7,342 nt of DNA from Pseudomonadota bacterium (GTDB lineage: Bacteria; Pseudomonadota; Alphaproteobacteria; Caulobacterales; Caulobacteraceae), in assembly GCA_023416055.1 (NCBI GenBank), contig JAEZIH010000200.1, positions 1 to 7,342 of the forward strand, given 5' to 3'. The notes under the pieces were generated by a model, which saw only the letters and a program-made list of their open reading frames with translations, did not search any database and was not told the origin of the DNA. Position 1 is the first letter of the stretch; every line of letters begins with the position of its first letter. Below, one piece after another: positions 5,804 to 7,342 of this stretch. Made by a program: the position numbers and the translations under genes.

Positions 5804-6502
5804 TCAGTGTCCGCCGGTCGGGTAGGGCGTCGTCGCCGCCGAGCTGAACATGCCGGGGATGGCCTCGGCCATGCCGGCCAGCATGAACTGGATCGCCAGG
5901 GCGCACAGGATCAGGCCGAGCACGCGCACGATGATGGCCATGCCGACGTCGCCCAGTAGGCGGCTGAGCGGCCCGGTCAGGGCGAAGCAGACAAAGGCCA
6001 CCAGGCCCGCCGCGGCGATGGCGACCAGCGCCGCCCCGGTGCCGACCGGACCGATCTCCTGCGCCTCGCCGGCGACGATGATGATGGTCGAGATCGCCCC
6101 CGGCCCGATCATCAGCGGAATGGCGAAGGGCACGATCAACCGCTTGAAGCGCCGCCGGGCGTAGCCCCGCACGTCCTGGGCGTCGCTGGCCGCCTCGACG
6201 TCGGCGAACATCTTCAGAAAATCCTCGCGCACCATGTCGAGGCCCAGCAGCAGCAGCAGGATGCCGCCGGCGATGCGGAAGGCAGCCATGGAGATGCCGA
6301 AGAACTGCAGCAGCGCCAGGCCGGTGAACAGGAAGAAGGCCAGGAAGACGACGGCGAACAGGCAGATCAGGGCCGAGACCGAGATGCGCTGGCGCAGGGT
6401 GGCGCCCACCGTGGCGGCGGCGAAGATCGGCAGGTTGCCGATCGGATCGACCAGGGCGAACAGGGCCACGAACAGGTTGACGCCCAGTTTCACCGCGTCC
6501 AT
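5804..6502 (-). CDS. MarC-family integral membrane protein (UPF0056)
   Basis: This 232-residue protein is almost entirely membrane-embedded, with about six transmembrane helices and a charged loop near 92-121. Family motifs seen are 'LFALVDPIGNLPIF' (14-27), 'AFRIAGGILLLLLGLDM' (74-90), 'IVPFAIPLMIGPGAI' (123-137) and 'RVLGLIL ... IQFMLAG' (193-210). The family was named after the E. coli multiple antibiotic resistance region, but MarC itself was later found not to confer resistance and the molecular role of the family is unknown. I therefore make no claim of drug efflux. The start at 6502 has GAGGT six bases upstream (6513-6509). The hydrophilic tail after residue 216 is short and Thr/Pro-rich. 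The gene is divergent from pyrF, with 95 bases between them, and convergent with the SDR gene. Confidence 0.92.
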   Translation of the reverse strand: MDAVKLGVNLFVALFALVDPIGNLPIFAAATVGATLRQRISVSALICLFAVVFLAFFLFTGLALLQFFGISMAAFRIAGGILLLLLGLDMVREDFLKMFADVEAASDAQDVRGYARRRFKRLIVPFAIPLMIGPGAISTIIIVAGEAQEIGPVGTGAALVAIAAAGLVAFVCFALTGPLSRLLGDVGMAIIVRVLGLILCALAIQFMLAGMAEAIPGMFSSAATTPYPTGGH

Positions 6503-6597
6503 GTGCTGACCTCGCCCTGCAATTCACCCGTCCGCGGCCATCAAGGCTGACGCCTGCGCGCGCGTCCAGTCCCTAGCCGACCTCGAGGAGCGACGCC
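6503..6597. promoter_or_regulatory. Divergent marC-like / pyrF intergenic region with pyrF ribosome binding site
   Basis: This 95-base spacer must hold promoters for both genes. The pyrF Shine-Dalgarno site GAGGAG (6585-6590) lies seven bases before its ATG, and the opposing GAGGT (6513-6509) serves the MarC-family gene. A CTGACGC at about 6547-6553 resembles a Caulobacter-type -35 box, but I see no good -10 partner at normal spacing, so I do not call a promoter position. No clear hairpin or operator was seen. Confidence 0.5.
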
Positions 6598-7326
6598 ATG
6601 ACGCCTGTGCTTACCGATCCACGCCTGATCGTCGGCCTGGACCTGCCCTCGCTGGAGGCGGCGCGAGCCATGGTCGAGCGGCTGGGGGCGACGGTGTCGT
6701 CCTACAAGGTCGGCCTGACCCTGCTGGCCCGGCCGGGCGGCGTGGCCTTCGCCCACGAGCTGCGGGCGGCCGGCAAGCTGGTGTTCCAGGACTGGAAGCT
6801 GCACGACATCGGCGCCCAGGTGGAGGGCGCGGCCCGCGCCGTGGCCGAGGGCGGCTGCGACCTGCTGACCGTCCACGCCGAGCCGCAGGTGATGCGGGGC
6901 GCGGTCCGGGGGCGCGACGCAGCCGGGACCGGGACAAAGCTGCTGGCGGTGACGGTGCTGACCAGCCTGTCCGACGCCGACCTCGGCGAGATCGGCTACG
7001 GCTTCAAGGCGGCCGACCTGGTCGAGCGGCGGGTGCGCCAGGCGCTGGACTGCGGCGTCGACGGCGTGGTCTCCAGTCCGCTGGAGGCGGCCCGGGTGCG
7101 CCGGCTGGCGCAGGAGGCGGGCCGGCCCGACTTCCTGATCGTCACCCCAGGAGTGCGGCCCGAGGGCGCCGACCTCGGCGACCAGCAGCGCGTGGCCACG
7201 CCGCGCGCCGCGCTGGAGGCGGGGGCGACCCACCTGGTCGTGGCCCGGCCGGTGGTCGCCGCCGACAACCCCCTGCTGGCCGCCTCGTCGATCGTGCAGT
7301 CGATCGACGGCTTCATGCGCGACTAG
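6598..7326 (+). CDS. pyrF: Orotidine 5'-phosphate decarboxylase
   Basis: This 242-residue TIM-barrel enzyme catalyses the last step of de novo UMP synthesis, converting OMP to UMP and CO2 in the cytoplasm. Active-site features are Asp15 ('VGLD' strand 1), Lys37 ('SYKVGL'), and the catalytic Asp65-x-Lys67-x-x-Asp70 set in 'DWKLHDI'. His93 lies in 'TVHA', and the phosphate-binding elements are 'VTPGVRP' (182-188) and 'VVARPVV' with Arg217. Many bacterial enzymes have 'DLK.HDIPNTV' and 'VGRP' at these places. Here the residues after DI are Gly-Ala-Gln-Val and the last motif has Ala instead of Gly, but all catalytic residues are kept. The length is normal and the GAGGAG ribosome binding site gives a firm start. 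The 16 bases after the stop are too few to show the next gene. Confidence 0.96.
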   Translation: MTPVLTDPRLIVGLDLPSLEAARAMVERLGATVSSYKVGLTLLARPGGVAFAHELRAAGKLVFQDWKLHDIGAQVEGAARAVAEGGCDLLTVHAEPQVMRGAVRGRDAAGTGTKLLAVTVLTSLSDADLGEIGYGFKAADLVERRVRQALDCGVDGVVSSPLEAARVRRLAQEAGRPDFLIVTPGVRPEGADLGDQQRVATPRAALEAGATHLVVARPVVAADNPLLAASSIVQSIDGFMRD

Positions 7327-7342
7327 CCGCGCTCGCCCGGCT

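Overview
The window is a dense, GC-rich stretch of bacterial chromosome made of ordinary housekeeping and transport genes. The protein styles, the extreme GC preference at third codon positions and the promoter-like motifs suggest an alphaproteobacterium. Caulobacteraceae (Brevundimonas, Phenylobacterium or Caulobacter type) is my best guess, but it is an inference from sequence flavour, as no rRNA or other marker is present. I see no insertion sequence, integrase, CRISPR array, tRNA or rRNA.

Layout. Bases 1-272 hold the end of trpS (tryptophanyl-tRNA synthetase). It is followed 13 bases later by a GNAT-family acetyltransferase gene (286-980) that is interrupted by a -1 frameshift near base 903. 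On the opposite strand, reading leftwards, are kup (potassium transporter, 4362-2377) and then rsmB (16S rRNA m5C methyltransferase, 2314-977). The rsmB stop codon overlaps the stop of the frameshifted GNAT gene. The 62-base kup-rsmB gap holds five tandem 7-base repeats and a hairpin where a ribosome binding site would be expected. Divergent from kup is a two-gene rightward unit: an Rrf2-family regulator (4518-4988) and a short-chain dehydrogenase (SDR, 4985-5785). The SDR has no ATG, GTG or TTG in a usable position and appears to start at a CTG that overlaps the regulator's stop codon. A MarC-family membrane protein (6502-5804) converges on the SDR. Divergent from it, pyrF (orotidine 5'-phosphate decarboxylase, 6598-7326) runs to almost the end of the window.

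How the genes relate. There is no obvious single pathway. kup and rsmB are probably co-transcribed. The Rrf2 regulator and the SDR are probably translationally coupled, which makes the SDR the most likely target or partner of the regulator. trpS and pyrF are core metabolism genes.

I did not find a convincing new multi-gene system. The points most worth a second look are the frameshifted acetyltransferase, the apparent CTG start coupling the SDR to its regulator, the SDR's Met in place of the usual active-site Asn, and the repeat/hairpin spacer in front of rsmB with its two rival start codons.
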